64,000 nucleotides of DNA from Fragilariopsis cylindrus CCMP1102 (GCA_900095095.1 FMBT01000507.1:1-64000), one strand, 5' to 3'. Numbered from the stretch's first letter, positions 1 to 13,200 are shown. Translations and numbers: made by a program. Notes: generated from the letters alone by a model not told the origin.

Positions 1-205
1 TGGTACCTTTCCTGTTTCTTCATACAATTTCAGACATCGATCCAGGACGTGGTGCATATATATCTTCACTATTCGAATCAATTTCTTTTTTTTGATGACA
101 ATAACAGAGAAATCGTTGTTGTTGTTGTTGTCTTTCTCGTCGCTGTAGATTATTCGACAACGGTGCAACGAATGATGCCGATGTGGATGCGTTAAGCAGT
201 ACAAC
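1..205 (-). other. Possible partial coding segment at the left edge
   Basis: On the minus strand one frame stays open from about position 205 to the window edge. It reads through a short Asn run (near 120) into a protein-like stretch containing HVLDRCLKLYEETGKVP at about 50-1. A second frame is also open over most of the region after a possible splice acceptor (CTACAG near 145). I cannot choose between them, and no family is recognised. If real, this is an internal or N-terminal exon of a gene continuing left of the window. Confidence 0.2.
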
Positions 206-814
206 TACAAGCAGGATGAAACCCCAATTGCGACATAGTTGAAAAATTTCTTGCTTGCATTATTGTATCTAAAGTACTGCTTTGCAACTGCAATGATATC
301 AACAATAATGATGGCTAATAGTACTGTTTCTTGAAACGACAAATTAGAATATAATATGTACTGTAAGACGATAAGAAGAAAGATACTCTTCACGTACTCA
401 GTACATGTAGTTCTTGTGTTGATGACATGTGTGATGTGTTCATATTGTGATGCTGTTGTGAAAGAAAAAAATCTTTCGGAGTTTTACACGCAATGGAGAA
501 TTGCGTGCGTCGCTGCGTTCACACATTTGAGTCCCAGCGAACATTCAGTCCCGAGTACAAAAGATCCAACAACAAACTGACGTTTATGTGAGATCATGCT
601 TTTGCTTGCCTGCCTTCTATTGTGTTTGGTGTTTGTTGTTAGTTGTCGCCATGCTATCAATCCTACTGTACACTTATTACCAGCGGCGCAGCAAAGAGTT
701 GAAAGGACTACTTGTACGATAGCTCAGCAAGAACCTCTATCCTTCTTTCTCTTCTCTCACCAAAGTCGACTACGAGGAAGATTCGATTCGGTTTTCATCA
801 TCGCTACTCTCTCG
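206..814. other. Intergenic and 5' flank
   Basis: No convincing gene is seen. A longer reading of the next gene would start at 596 (hydrophobic MLLLACLLLCLVFVV). The internal start at 815 gives a more typical targeting peptide, so 596-814 is treated here as 5' untranslated sequence. Confidence 0.4.
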
Positions 815-2041
815 ATGACAGTAACAATGACAACGACGACAAGTATTAGAGTTCTACTATTTATATCATCTATCTGTTTCGGTGGTTTGATGTCTTTTTC
901 TGATTCCTTCGTTGTAATTCCTCTGACAAAAACAAGAACAAGAACAACGAAGACTGTGGATTCTTTCTTTTCTTCTTCCCATCATCGTCAAAATACAACA
1001 CCGAGCCAAGTTTTGTTACAGAATAGTTTTTTGGATGATTTATTTAAGAATGATAATGCCTCGAAAACATCATCTCGTCGTGGTCGTCCAAAAGTTGAAA
1101 GACCTATCGATTTTGTTCAACCAGAACCAAAACCATTACAAATATCACCCTCGACTGATTTGATAAAATTTACAAAAGCTGCTATATCATTTGCATTACG
1201 TTTAGGAACAGGTACATTTGTTCTGGGATGGAAACTCGATACATTGTTTTATGATAACAATAACAATAATAATAATGACGACGATGACAACAGTAATAAT
1301 AATGACAGTGATAATCCTTTACTGTACAGTTTACGTCTTGGTCCATTTTCTGTAAGAGATACAAGTTCTGTTCTATCAAATAAGGAGGATGTACCTCGAC
1401 CAACTATTCCTTTAGTGTTGTATGAATATGATTCCAGTCCATATTGTAAACGTGTCCGTGAAATGATTAATTTATTAGATTTAACAGTGGAATATCGTCC
1501 ATGTCCCGGTGCACGGGATGGTAACTTTTCAACTGAATTATATGAAAAAACTGGACGACGAACTGTACCATATTTGTATGATCCAAATACCGATCAAGGT
1601 TTATTTGAATCCAATGATCAAATTGACTATTTATTAACAAATTATGGTCCCCAAGATGTAAACAGTTATGATCGTAAAGCATTATGGCCAATCACATTTG
1701 AGGGATTTTCAATTTTTACATCGTCATTATGTGCTGTAGTATTAGGTATGCCATGTAAAAGAAAACAACTGAACGCACGTCCCGATAATGAAGAGATGAT
1801 ACCAATTGAAATATGGGGTAATGAAGCATCACCATTTGTACGACCGGTACGTGAAAAATTATGTTCATTATGTCTACCACATAATATGATCAGTTGTAGT
1901 AGAGGATCACTTAATAGAGATATAATGGTACAAAAAACTGGACGATTTCAGGTACCATACCTAGTTGATCCAAATACTGGTATAGAAATGTATGAAAGTG
2001 AAGAAATTGTAAAATATTTGGATACTGTTTATACGGTATAA
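815..2041 (+). CDS. Tandem thioredoxin-fold (GST N-terminal/glutaredoxin-like) protein, probably plastid
   Basis: A protein of 408 residues from the chosen start; an upstream in-frame ATG at 596 would give 481. The start at 815 is preferred because it opens a signal-peptide-like helix ending near SFSDSFVV, with a Phe at the junction as in diatom plastid presequences. After a low-complexity Asn/Asp stretch come two copies of a GST-N/glutaredoxin-like domain, at about residues 198-277 and 329-406. Copy 1 has the active-site-like SPYC motif (Cys about 211) and VPYLYDPNT. Copy 2 has VPYLVDPNT, but its cysteine position reads SPFV. Both keep the cis-Pro VPY and the E-S-x-x-I end helix. Paired domains of this type occur in plant and algal plastid proteins of poorly known redox function. 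A single exon, followed by an AATAAA-like signal near 2138. The family call is firm; the substrate is unknown. Confidence 0.8.
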   Translation: MTVTMTTTTSIRVLLFISSICFGGLMSFSDSFVVIPLTKTRTRTTKTVDSFFSSSHHRQNTTPSQVLLQNSFLDDLFKNDNASKTSSRRGRPKVERPIDFVQPEPKPLQISPSTDLIKFTKAAISFALRLGTGTFVLGWKLDTLFYDNNNNNNNDDDDNSNNNDSDNPLLYSLRLGPFSVRDTSSVLSNKEDVPRPTIPLVLYEYDSSPYCKRVREMINLLDLTVEYRPCPGARDGNFSTELYEKTGRRTVPYLYDPNTDQGLFESNDQIDYLLTNYGPQDVNSYDRKALWPITFEGFSIFTSSLCAVVLGMPCKRKQLNARPDNEEMIPIEIWGNEASPFVRPVREKLCSLCLPHNMISCSRGSLNRDIMVQKTGRFQVPYLVDPNTGIEMYESEEIVKYLDTVYTV

Positions 2042-2315
2042 ACTAACTTACTACAAGTATTAGAGCAGTACTATAAATTGAAGAGGACAAGTCTATTTAT
2101 TACCATTATTTTACCATCACGTACTACTACTATATTCAATAAAGATCTGATCGATTCTTAATTCATTACGTATGTTTGTCTCACTTTCCACACATGCGTA
2201 TATATTCTCAACAATTGATCCGATTTCCTCTTTGTGTCTATGTATTCTCGACGACCACCATCCATTGTCCTTTAGTTAGGTCTGTACTTTCTTTTTTTAC
2301 TTCTGATCGTTACTC

Positions 2316-3073
2316 CTAAATTACTGCCGGAGTCGAGCCGATATGTACAGTACCATCATTTCTCGCAATACAATAGGCGTGAGGACGATTAGGACTACCG
2401 TTAATTGCTTTACGAGGAAGGTCCTTCATTGGTACTAACAAATGTTGGTATTCTTCTTTTTCCTTGTTAGACCTAATCGATTGCGTAATCGTTCCAATGC
2501 TGGTATTTGTTTATCACCACGAATTGTTGCCTCGCGAATTTGTTTTGCGTAAGGTTTGTGATACTTGTCTAAGATCTGGAGATGTTTGCACTCATTTCTG
2601 TGCTCACCTTCTTTCCAATGAGTTTGTTGACACTCTACACTACAATAGTGATACATTTTACAATTATCGCATTTTCGTACGGTAATGCCTTCCCTCCAAA
2701 TCGACTTTGAAGCAAGTGCAACGCGGTCTGCTAGATACCCCTCATCGCCTTAATATTTTTCTTCAAATCTCTTTCGTTTAACAATGAGTCATGGGTTTTT
2801 GCCCAATAAGCCCGCAGAGCTATAGGAGAATTATGTATGAGGTAACTTGGTATGTGAAATTGTAAATGTCATTGTTTAATAAACGTAGCAACCACAGTGA
2901 CCACGGAGAGCTCCCTCTAACGCCCATGGAAGAGACAAATGAAGGTTAGTTTTATGTGCACCGGTCATAAGGACAAATACGTCAAAACCAGTAGAGGTTT
3001 GTCCTCTTCCAAGAAATAAAGATAAGGAAATGCCTTATCACTGTATAAGTCTAGGGTTCACCCTCCTGTCCAT
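2316..3073 (-). pseudogene. MYND zinc-finger protein, frameshifted/decayed
   Basis: On the minus strand several frames join into one protein-like path. It runs from an ATG at 3073, through a segment with FDVFVLMTGAHKTNLHLSLPW (about 2990-2920), then LRAYWAKTHD (about 2815), then the zinc finger (about 2683-2605), to a stop at 2316. The finger keeps the MYND spacing: CDNC, then HYC, VEC, H and C. At least four breaks are needed: two stops near 3040, a gap near 2870, a one-base loss in GGGG near 2738 and a one-base shift near 2470. Only a 73-residue piece (2435-2656) is open with an ATG. MYND fingers usually bind proline-rich peptides. The number of breaks favours a pseudogene, although sequence errors could explain the single-base ones. 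Confidence 0.6.
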
Positions 3074-5373
3074 GATCCGTCCATTAGCCCTTGCTGTCGC
3101 CGTTGTTGATATAGCGCGGTTGCGGATGATGAAGACGACGACGACGACGACGCGTCCTTCTTTTTGTTCTTGCGGTTTCTCTTTTGTTAGTCATTCTTGA
3201 TATTTAACAAAATAGCTAATAGGTATTCGTATATCGTCTTCTATCACACCAGACTGTTGTGGTCGTCTTCGCTATGATATTTCTTCAGTTTTGATGGTTT
3301 CAAATTCTCATTTCGCTGTTTGAGTGATTTCTGATTTCTCGTTTTTGAGTTTTTATGTTACTGCCTGTACTGTTGATTGATTTGCGACAGGAAATCAAAT
3401 CCCGCGACTTCAAAAAATAAGGACCTTAAACAATCAGTTAATCGACAGAATGTAACACAGAATGTAACATAGAAGATCAGACAAGTAACAGTGTATTAAA
3501 AATACTAGACTCTACCTTTCAGCAGCACAAAGTCTCCTCTTACTGTCACTTGTTGTGCTCAGGCCACATAACACTGATATTTTGAACCACACAAAACTCA
3601 GTCAAAAACAACAATAATGATATTATTACTGCTTGATCCAGCCAACCAACAGATACTGCAGCAAGAAGGCAACAAGTAAGCAATAATGTAAAGTAAAGTC
3701 TACATAAATATATTCTCTGTTACATAATACATACAAAATCTGTAGTCCATCAATGTAACTCTCAACAGCAGTATTATATAGGTGTTATTTACGCAAATCA
3801 CAACTCAAAGATTCAAAGATCTTCTTCCCACCAAATTAATACAAGAAAGGTGTGTGCCCATAGTAGTAGTACAACAGTTTTTTTTCTGGCTCAAACTTTC
3901 TGCACTGTACTGTATTTTTGACCTTTTAAAGCATGGCAACAACAGGAAATATTGGATTACATCATCATATTATATTATATATCACACTCTGACTGGCCAG
4001 TCAGAATGGGTTCCCTCCCTCTCTCTTATGTAGAATACATTTTCAACAAAAGTGTGTCCATTCTATTTAGTGTCCTAGAGCACTAGATATTGATGATCCA
4101 GCTTGTTCATGCTTTATTAGTGAGATAGGACTGAAAAAAAACAGAATCAAAATAACTCCAATCACTAGTGTTATTCTCAAACCTAGAGTATTCAATAGTA
4201 GTAAAACAAAACAAGAACACTGCAGCACAAAGAGGAACAGCAACAGTAGCAACAGTTGCAACAATTGCAACAATTGCATCAATAATCTAAGTAATTATGA
4301 CCCCATCCTGATACATCAGCAGCAGCAGCAGCAAACCAGTTATGTTATCCCTCCTTTGTATTGGTATCCGGAAAATATCTACTGCTCTGCCTACCTATAA
4401 ATCCAATTAAAGAAAGAAGATATGATAATGGATCAACACCAACAAACAATATAAAATCAGTAGATTTAGGTATTTACCTCTGCTTTCATTAGTACCAGCA
4501 GTAAACAAGGCACCATCAAAATGTTAAGCCTTTGCATAAATTAGAAATAATACACTATTAATGCAATTAGAATACCAGGATTATGTGATGCTGAGTGCAA
4601 GGTAAAATTTAACCATTTAAATACAACATGTTACAGCCTCCAGTAACAGAAGCAAGATGTAGTAATTATTGGTAAACAGGGTTACACAACAATTCTACAT
4701 TCCAACACGCAACAACTGCTCAGAAAATACTCATACTACAAGGTTCCAAGCCTCCAGGCAAAGCACATCATGATCGGACTTCTGTTGATAGAATCAAAAC
4801 TTTTTGACAGTAGATATCTTTCACTCATGAATATTGCTGATGGCTTTGAAGTAAAGTGATGCAGAGCACTTAGAGAATGACATCAAACAATGCAATACTG
4901 TTAGATGAATATATATCTCAGTTGGGAGTAGAAGGAAAGAAAACTGCCTACTGTACATCCATATCAGGGCTACAGTAAATTGCATTTACTGTGGTGGCAT
5001 TGTTTGAGTGTGTAGGATGCTTGCTTTGTTTGTATTATTTATAAAAAAATGATTGATTCTCAAGATATTATTGTTTACCGCAGCGCCTCAATGGGGGTTG
5101 GACGAAAACGAGAAAAAATGGAAAGGCAAACAGCAACAACGACTCCAAAAAATATACATGACATGACACAAACAAAACGCGACAATTCAACAAATGCTCT
5201 TCCTCTTTTTGAAATAATAGAGTTTCACACAACAAACAAACAAAAAACTTACTCCTACAGTACAGTCATCAACTAAAAAAGGAAAAAGGTAAACAACATC
5301 ATTGATATATTCTGGTAGTAAGAGTGCATACATAACATATATTACGACGGCAAGACAAGACAAGACAAGAACA
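3074..5373. other. Gene-free stretch
   Basis: About 2.3 kb with no coding signal I can support. It holds a short GAC-repeat tract (3130-3150), AT-rich sequence, CAG/CAA-rich runs (about 4240-4335) and scattered TACAGTA-type words. The short open frames here have no recognisable domains or codon pattern. The last few hundred bases probably include the Sec5 promoter and 5' leader. Confidence 0.5.
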
Positions 5374-8300
5374 ATGGCAGAAGAAGACGCCGCCGATAAA
5401 GCGACTTACGAAATCAAGGTATGTATATATATTTTTGAATTGATTTTTAGAATAATAATATATATGCATTCGTTTTATGTCGTCGTCGTCGTCGTCGTCG
5501 TTTCGTTCTTTCGTTTGTCTTTTCCCCATGTAAGCATTTCTTTCTTTCTAACACACACATACACACACACGCACGCACACACCTTTGCTTTTTGTCCTAT
5601 AAAATAAAATCTGAATTAAATCCCAAAACAAAACAAAAGGCTCTCTTACGAAGGCTTGATCCTAAGGGTAAGTTCATTCATTTTCATGTCATTGTTGTCA
5701 TGTGCATACCATGCAGCCACTAACTGATTGCTGTGTCTAACAATTTATTCATTCTATTCTATTCTTTTTATTTATTTACTTATATTAGATTCATCACATA
5801 AGATCGGATCAGACGATTAAATAAATTTCGTAATTATGTCACAGGTGAAAGTAGTGCCGGTACACCGAATTTTATGATGATGATATACCATTACTATTAT
5901 TAGGATCAGCGGCACCGGCGCATTATTAGCAGGATCTGATTTATTAGAAGAGATGAGAAATGGTCCGAATGGTGAAGGCGGCGGGGGTGGGTCATCCGCA
6001 ATATATGGTTTATTACAGGGATGTGGTACACCCTCGGTGGAGCATGATCATATGTTAAAACGTTCGGCACGGCATGCTATGTCATTATTTTAGTCTAGTC
6101 ATTGATTTTATTGAAGAAGGTGATTCGTCTGGTCCAAATAAATTGAATTTATTTGCACAAGCATTTTGTTCCTTTCCACAAGAGAAGTACCGATATATGA
6201 GTTTAGATTTACATTTGATTGGTGATCAACGTGGTGGTGCACAAGAGGACGCCTGTGAAGTGATAATTTTGTTGTTAACAAAACATTTACAGGAAGATGG
6301 TGAAACGTTCAGTCCATTATCAAAAGAAGATCTATTAGCATCCCAACAGGCTCAACAGGCATTTGATTCCTGGGTTGCCAAAACATGCCAGTAAATCACA
6401 ACAAGAATTAATCAAGATTAATGGACAAAAACGGAAAGAATTATTAAAAAAGGAAGATAAAAAAGCATCCTTATCCTCTGAATTTAAAACAGGAGACGAG
6501 ACAGAATTTAATGACGACGAATCCGACAATAATAATAATGATTCGAACGATGATCTTTCGGATGACGATATGGAGAATGGTGATGATGCATTAGCTGGAA
6601 TGAAACGACGTAAAAAGGCACATAAAAAGGATATATTAGAAGCGGGACGATATGAAGAAATTTCTGGTCCAGCATTGCGATGGGAAGATTCTCAATTATA
6701 TAGAGAACAACAGGCACGGATGGCAGCACAAGAACGTTTAACAACTTCCACATCAACAACAGCACAGGTTGGTGGTGGTGGTGGTGGTGGTTGGTACTGT
6801 ACGTGATTCACAAGAGGCTGCTGCTGAATTAGCAGAACGTGAGGAAGAAAAATCTAAAATATTACGGAAGGATCCATTAGGATTACATGGTACCGAATTT
6901 GATTTACGTGCAATGGAAATGGACCAAGTGGATCATTTAGAACAGGCATTAAGTGAATTACAGGAAGAATTAGTGAAAGCAGAAGCATCGGGTGTTGGTG
7001 AAGACGATCAAGCATTACGTGCTAAGAAGGAATCATTAGAAACGGTCTTAGATGGGATTATTGGTGTAGCGGGTGTTACTGTTCCAACGGAACAGCAGCA
7101 GCAGCGACAAAATGACAATAATGTTGATACAGGAAAAAGTATTTTACCAACCGACGGTAGTTTCGATCCTATTCTATTTTTAACACTCGTCCATCGTGGG
7201 CATCCTATGAAGAATTAGTTGGTTCTATGAACCGGTTGAGTAGTAAGTAAAAAAGACAAAAACAAATATCGTTGCTGTTGCTGTTGCTGTTGTTGTTGTT
7301 GTTGTTGTTGTTGTTGTATGATATGACATGATATTATGTTGTTTCTGCAGTTTTACCTAAACCATCCGTGATAGATTTGATTGATATTTAATGCATGTAC
7401 GCTAACAAACAAATACATTACCCTCCATATTTATTATTCATTTCATCGCGATACATAATCAACAACAGCTGATACACAAAACCAGGTCGCACAACTACAA
7501 GATATGGTTCGTGAAAACTTTGCATTATTTCTACGGTGTGCCGATGGTATCGATACCTTTAACGAAAAGACACTTTCTCAATCTGGACCGGGAGTGGTAG
7601 ATCGTCTTAATCGATTGGATGCATTGGCTGAATCGTGTGCACATCAGGCTAAAAAGTCGTTCAAACCTTTATTGGACAATGCCAATGAGGTGCACAAAGT
7701 CCAATCGGCATTAGCGGTCCTACATCGTGTAGAGGGTGTTCTTCAAGCACCGTACCTGATGCGACAGCATGTAGAAAACGGAAGGTTTTCGGCTGCATTA
7801 AAAGCCTACCGGCGTGTACAAGTCATTGACGATTCAAATAAAATCGAGATACTTATTCACGTGAAACATCAAGCAATGGAATGTGCCAGGGAAGCTCGAC
7901 GTGAATTGGAAAGTCGGTTAGCTCAAGACGATAAGATCAGTGTAACTGGTTTATTGGATGCCATACGAGATTTGGGAGAGCTTCTTGAACTGGACATTCC
8001 TACTGACCCAAAAGAGGCCGAAAAGATTGGTGGGTCACGGTATCGTCGACAGGCCGTGGGAACGTATAATATTGGTGGGATATCTATCAATGTTCGTGAT
8101 TTTCCTCCTGCATTAGCGTGCTTGTTACTACAAGCGGCACACTTTACCTGGTTGGTTTCAAGTACTATAGAAGAGGCTGATAATATGACGCAACGTATAT
8201 ATGAAGGAGAATCGTTGTCATCCCAGAACAAAATAGACGTCGTCGACAACAATGTTGGAGATGGGAATAAGGACGACAACAAGACACCACCACCAAGACC

Positions 8301-9774
8301 TAAATCATCATCGTCGAATAACAATCAATGGAAGTACGATATTTTAGAGGCACGTAGTATTGTGACGATTCGAGCTGTTAAAATTCTTTCAAAGTGGCTA
8401 CCTCGTCTATTAGAGGTAGCTATTGCAGCTCGTGAGGATGAAAAACGACGAGCCGCACGTGTCCATATTAATAGTATTAAAGAACAACAACTTACTCCCT
8501 TTGAGGTGTTCCTTACCAATATCGCTCCTGTTGTTACAAAACTCGTCGAGCATGCTGCATTTTGTGGCTTGGGTAGTGCACCTCGGGGAAGTGGGATGGA
8601 TATCAAAATGACATTCGGGAAGAAGTCTCCTGAAAAACTACGAGCTCTGCTAAAATCACCTCTTCCACCCAACCAGAGTTCTCGCGTAGGGAAGGAATTA
8701 GCGGCAATGGTGGCTGTTCTCGGTCAGAGTAGTATTACTGTGAATCAGCTAAAGCCGTTACCGGGTGAGTCACCTACTACTGGGAAGTCTGTGTTCACAT
8801 TATCTCCACTCGATGAAAGTCGTACTTTAGGAGAACAATCTGTTATGACTATTGAGCGTCGACGATGCATTTACGCCTTTGATATTTGTGCTCGTGGATG
8901 TTCGAATCGTGCAACCGGAAGTGGAAAGTTCGATGCCGATGCTCTCTTGACGTGTCTTCATACCCTATCTGAGGAATTGACCAGGCCAGAAGAATGTTCG
9001 AGTGAAGTTGAGAAGGGTTGTGAGATTGTTATTCGTAAATGTTGTGACGGATTAGCCTCCTATGTTCGAGACCGAGGCGATATTGCCCGGTTAAGTGCTG
9101 TAGCAGAATGTGCCGATGTATTACAGGACCGCATGTCGGATGTTGTCCGTGAAATCGGATATTTAACAAGTAACCAAGAAGCTGTCGAAGAGGTTATGAT
9201 GGAAGACATAATGGGCCTTGAAGGTGCCATGTTTGATGAATTCCTAGACAGTATCCGAGAATCTGCATCGTCGTGTTGTCGTATAGGATGGCTGGATGTG
9301 CGGACAGCTGATTTATCGTCCAAAAAGGATGACAACAACGGTAATCCACCAACGATGGCGTTCCCACCATATATGTCAGCATCTCTCTTGTCGATCGTAC
9401 GATGTCGTGCTCAGGTAGAACAGGCATTAGGAACAAAAATTCGTCGATCGGAAGGGCAGACGTATCAACACATTGCTATGGCCACCGTTGCTGAAGGGAT
9501 AGCAGAAGGGATTTGTGAACAAATCCAACAGCGTAAAATGACATTAAAGGTTCGTCAATCAGATCGACTAGCAAACGAATTGCAATTCTTGATGAATACA
9601 TTGAAAATATATCTAAGCCCTGAATCGATTAGTTTATTGGATGGTACACGACGAATGTTATGTTCTAAAGCGGGTAGAGGAGCAGGAATACAAGGTGATG
9701 GACCTGATGGCCTAGCTGCTTTAGAAGACCTAGAAAGACTCGGTCGGGTTTACGTTCTGTGCTTAGGAGTCTAA
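5374..9774 (+). CDS. SEC5: Exocyst complex subunit Sec5 (EXOC2), N-terminal half frame-broken
   Basis: Sec5 is a subunit of the octameric exocyst, which tethers secretory vesicles at the plasma membrane. Diagnostic parts are the RKDPLGL motif (about 6865), the FDPILFLTLVHR and SYEELVGSMNRL segments (about 7160-7235), and the long helical part VAQLQDMVRENFALFLRC (from 7486). The exon model is: exon 1 5374-5418 (MAEEDAADKATYEIK), exon 2 5640-5667, exon 3 5845-7242, exon 4 7351 to about 7396, exon 5 7486-9774. Donors are GTATGT, GTAAGT and GTAAGT; acceptors are AAAG, ACAG, GCAG and CCAG. Exon 5 is fully open (756 residues from the internal ATG at 7504). Exons 3-4 need about seven single-base corrections, near 5866, 5925, 6090, 6386, 6790, 7200 and 7389. 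A GTT/GCT microsatellite fills the 7243-7350 intron. The family call is strong; whether the breaks are real or errors is open. Confidence 0.8.
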
Positions 9775-10293
9775 GAATTAATTATTATAATCAATAATTA
9801 TATTTTAAAAGTGTATGTGTAGATAAAATATGGTATTAAAGTAGTCCTGGCAGTAGTAGCGCATATTATATCCATCCTGCTTCCTTACTGTCAAAGACGG
9901 ACATCATTCCTCGTACTCGTATTTCATATACAATTCTGGCGACACCAAGTCAACACAATTTAATGTACACGTATGGTTCTGAACCCGTCTCTGCAAAGTG
10001 CAGTTGTCACTGCCGATGCTAGATTTAATTTGATTTGTTTGATTTGAATTATTCAATTATTCAATTAACCCTAACCCTACATTAACTTGATTGTTGCCAA
10101 TGCGCGCTCTCAAAACAAATTCAAAATCTGAACATCAATCATCATTATTGCTAGTACACACTCCTGCAGTACAGTATTTGCTTACTATCGACAACAGCCT
10201 CAACAAAGCGAAATAATCTATATTCTGAAGCATACACTTGTATAGATAGGGGGGGGAGACCGGGTAAGCGTAGATCGACGTCAAATAATCATC
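9775..10293. other. Intergenic, with short telomere-like repeat
   Basis: No gene is seen. At 10064-10080 there are two to three CCCTAA-type units (AACCCTAACCCTA), too few to call a telomere relic with confidence. A G7 run lies at about 10249. The stretch should contain the Sec5 polyadenylation region and the MUS81 promoter. Confidence 0.45.
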
Positions 10294-13200
10294 ATGCCGC
10301 CAACTACGTATCGTACAACTACGATTGCCTTAGCGAAAGTGAAGGCGAAACATATGGCGAATCAAGCTGGATTGAATCGATTACAAGAATTGTTAGTAAA
10401 GGCTGCATCCAATCCAAACAATGGACAGAATTATTCGATAACTATTAAACGTGCATTAAAATCATTACAAGAATGTAAGGAACCGATATTAACTCAAAAG
10501 GAGGCAGTGAAACTTAAATTTGTCGGCCCAGCAATGGCAAAAAAAATATGTCCTCAATCGACGGGTGTAAATACCGTGAATAATACTACTACTACTACTA
10601 CTGCTAACGATGTTGATGATGATGATAATAACAATGCGAAAAAGAAAAAGGCTATCCCAAAGAGCAAGAAAAAGAATAATAATAGTAATAATAATGAAGA
10701 TGACGCTTACAAACCAACAACAACAACAACAGCGACTTCGATTATGCAGCAGCAGCAGCAGCAGCAGCAGCAACAACGCAGTGTTCCAATGGTTTGTCCA
10801 AGACCGGCATCATCAGGAATCTCATCGTCGATGGCCCGATCTGCATCATTATCATCCTCTATGTCATTCGGTGAAATAGGACCAACCGCAAAGCAATCCG
10901 CATATGCTAGTGCTAAGGCCGAAGCGGAACGATTGGTGTTACCATCCAGAGGACCATGGAAGATTATATTGTTAATTGATGGTCGAGAACATAAATCGAA
11001 GCAGGTTGTTAGCTCGTGCAAACAAGTTGGTATACCTTGTGAGGAACGACATCTTGCAATTGGTGATATGGCCTGGATTGCGAGATGTGTCCTTCCTAAA
11101 GATAACAGTAGTAATAATCAACAACAGCAACAATCGACGGCGACTACGACTACGACTACGACAACCTCGAAGAAGAAAAGGAAAAAGAAGAATGCTGACG
11201 ACGATGACCGTATCATCGAGATCCTTGTGGGGACTATCATTGAGAGAAAAGATGTTGCTGATTTAGCCTCCAGTTTGTATGGAACACGATATGCCGAACA
11301 ACGATTACGGCTGAGTCAATGCGGACTACCACAGGTGTTGTTTTTAGTGGAAGGGGATCTACATTCCTGTTCAAATTGTCCATCCGAAACATTACAAATG
11401 GCAATGATGGAAACCAGAGTGAATCTTGGATTTCAAATCGTCCAAACGAAACATTTAACAGACACAGTGAGTGTATTAAAAACATTACATGCACGGATAG
11501 TGCAACGGACATTCCCGGAAGCGTTCGGTAAGACATCTAAAAATTCAATGGCACTACCCACCTTTGGTGGAGGGAATAGACGTGATCGTGGTCGTGGTGA
11601 TCGACGTGCCTCGTCTTTATTAGAAATGTCATTCGACACACCTCCTGTTCCACCCTTCGGAACGAAAAGATTTATTACATACCCTGAACTGAAGGCAAAG
11701 GTTGAAATTGATCGAGAACGTGGTACACGAAGTATCCGTGCTATAACATTAGCAATGTTGAAACAAATACCAACATTGTCACACAAAAAATGTACAGCTA
11801 TGTCCAACGCATATCCGACTATGAATAGTTTATTAGATTCATTATCATATTATAATGATGGTGATCCAAAAACACTTATACGGAATATTGAAATAGAAAA
11901 TGGTAGAACGATCGGTCCAAATTCTGCATCGGAAGTATATACCGCATGTTGTACATTAGAAGATGGATCGACGGTTGCATCCCATGGTGTGAGTGTACCG
12001 TTATTAGCAGATCCGCCGATGATGATGAAGAAGAAACCACCACCGTCTGCAACTGCACCACCACCGCTTTCTGTGATCAACAGCAACAATTTTATAAACA
12101 ACAGCAGTAACAGTAACAATAGAAATAAAAATAATAGAACGAAAACAACAACAGCGGTGGCGGCGGTGGCCAACACCACCAAGAAGCCTCCACCGGGAAT
12201 GCCAGCGTCGTCCGTTGTTACTGCTCGAGTAATCCAGAAAAGTGGCACAAACAACGGCGACAACGGCGTTGAATCCCCTCCAAAAAAGATGCGAATGGAA
12301 TCGATAAATGCCGCTGTTACCATCACCACCAAAAACAACAATAATGTTATCGTTAACAAGAATATTACTAAGTCTTCGTCGTCGTTACCGGGAAAAAGTT
12401 CAAGGAAACGTCCTGCCGCTGACGACTGTTGTGATTATGATTCCGACGTCATCTTTGTATCGTCTCCTGCTGATAAAGAACGATTGAATAGAGAAACTAC
12501 TACGAAGACAACAACCGCACCAAAACAGGAAATGGTGGTAGATCTCTTGACACCTGAATCAAGTCCAAAATCTAATACTACTAAGCGCATCGCGATGTCG
12601 CGGTCGTCGAATTTAACCGAAGGTACCTACTCCAACAATGCAACTACAGCCACTGCCACTGTGAAGTCAAAACCCTTGTGCGTAGTGAAAAGAAGAACTC
12701 CTATATCTACTCGAGGGGATGATTCCTTCCTTTTTTCTTCATCTGACGATGATACTCCCCATCGTCGTCCAGTTGCTTCCCGGAAGTCGGCAATAACAAC
12801 CACCATCATTATCAATAATAATAATAATAAAAGTAAATCCGCATTCATCACGGGAATGCCATCCACAAAAAACGATGACACTATAGATAATATGAAATCT
12901 GCATCATCGTCGAAACGGAGAAAAACTCCAGCGAAAACCTCTGGTCGTCGATCATCATTGTCATCTTCAGATGGTAGTTCATATCTATTTTCATCTCCAG
13001 AAGAGAGTCCTTTTCCACCTGCTCGCAGCATCGACAACAGCAATGATAATGTTAATGACAACTTTGACACCGAAGAACGAAAAATGTCTCCGGCCAAAAA
13101 TCTTTCTTTTCAGAATCTTAAATCTAACAATAATAATAATGACGTTGGCGTAACTGGTGTCGTAAGTCTTCTTGATGATGATGACGACGATGATGATGAT

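Noticed and set aside
5302-5607. Open frame with a long Val run overlapping Sec5 exon 1
   Set aside because: It runs through the GTATGT donor into intron sequence (GTC and ACACAC repeats) and has no protein-like composition. The in-frame MAEEDAADK exon explains the region.
10064-10080. Interstitial telomere
   Set aside because: Only two to three CCCTAA units, within chance expectation for AT-rich sequence of this length.
11850-12359. 169-codon minus-strand frame opposite MUS81
   Set aside because: A shadow of Asn/Thr-rich codons on the plus strand; Leu/Val-rich low complexity with no domain.
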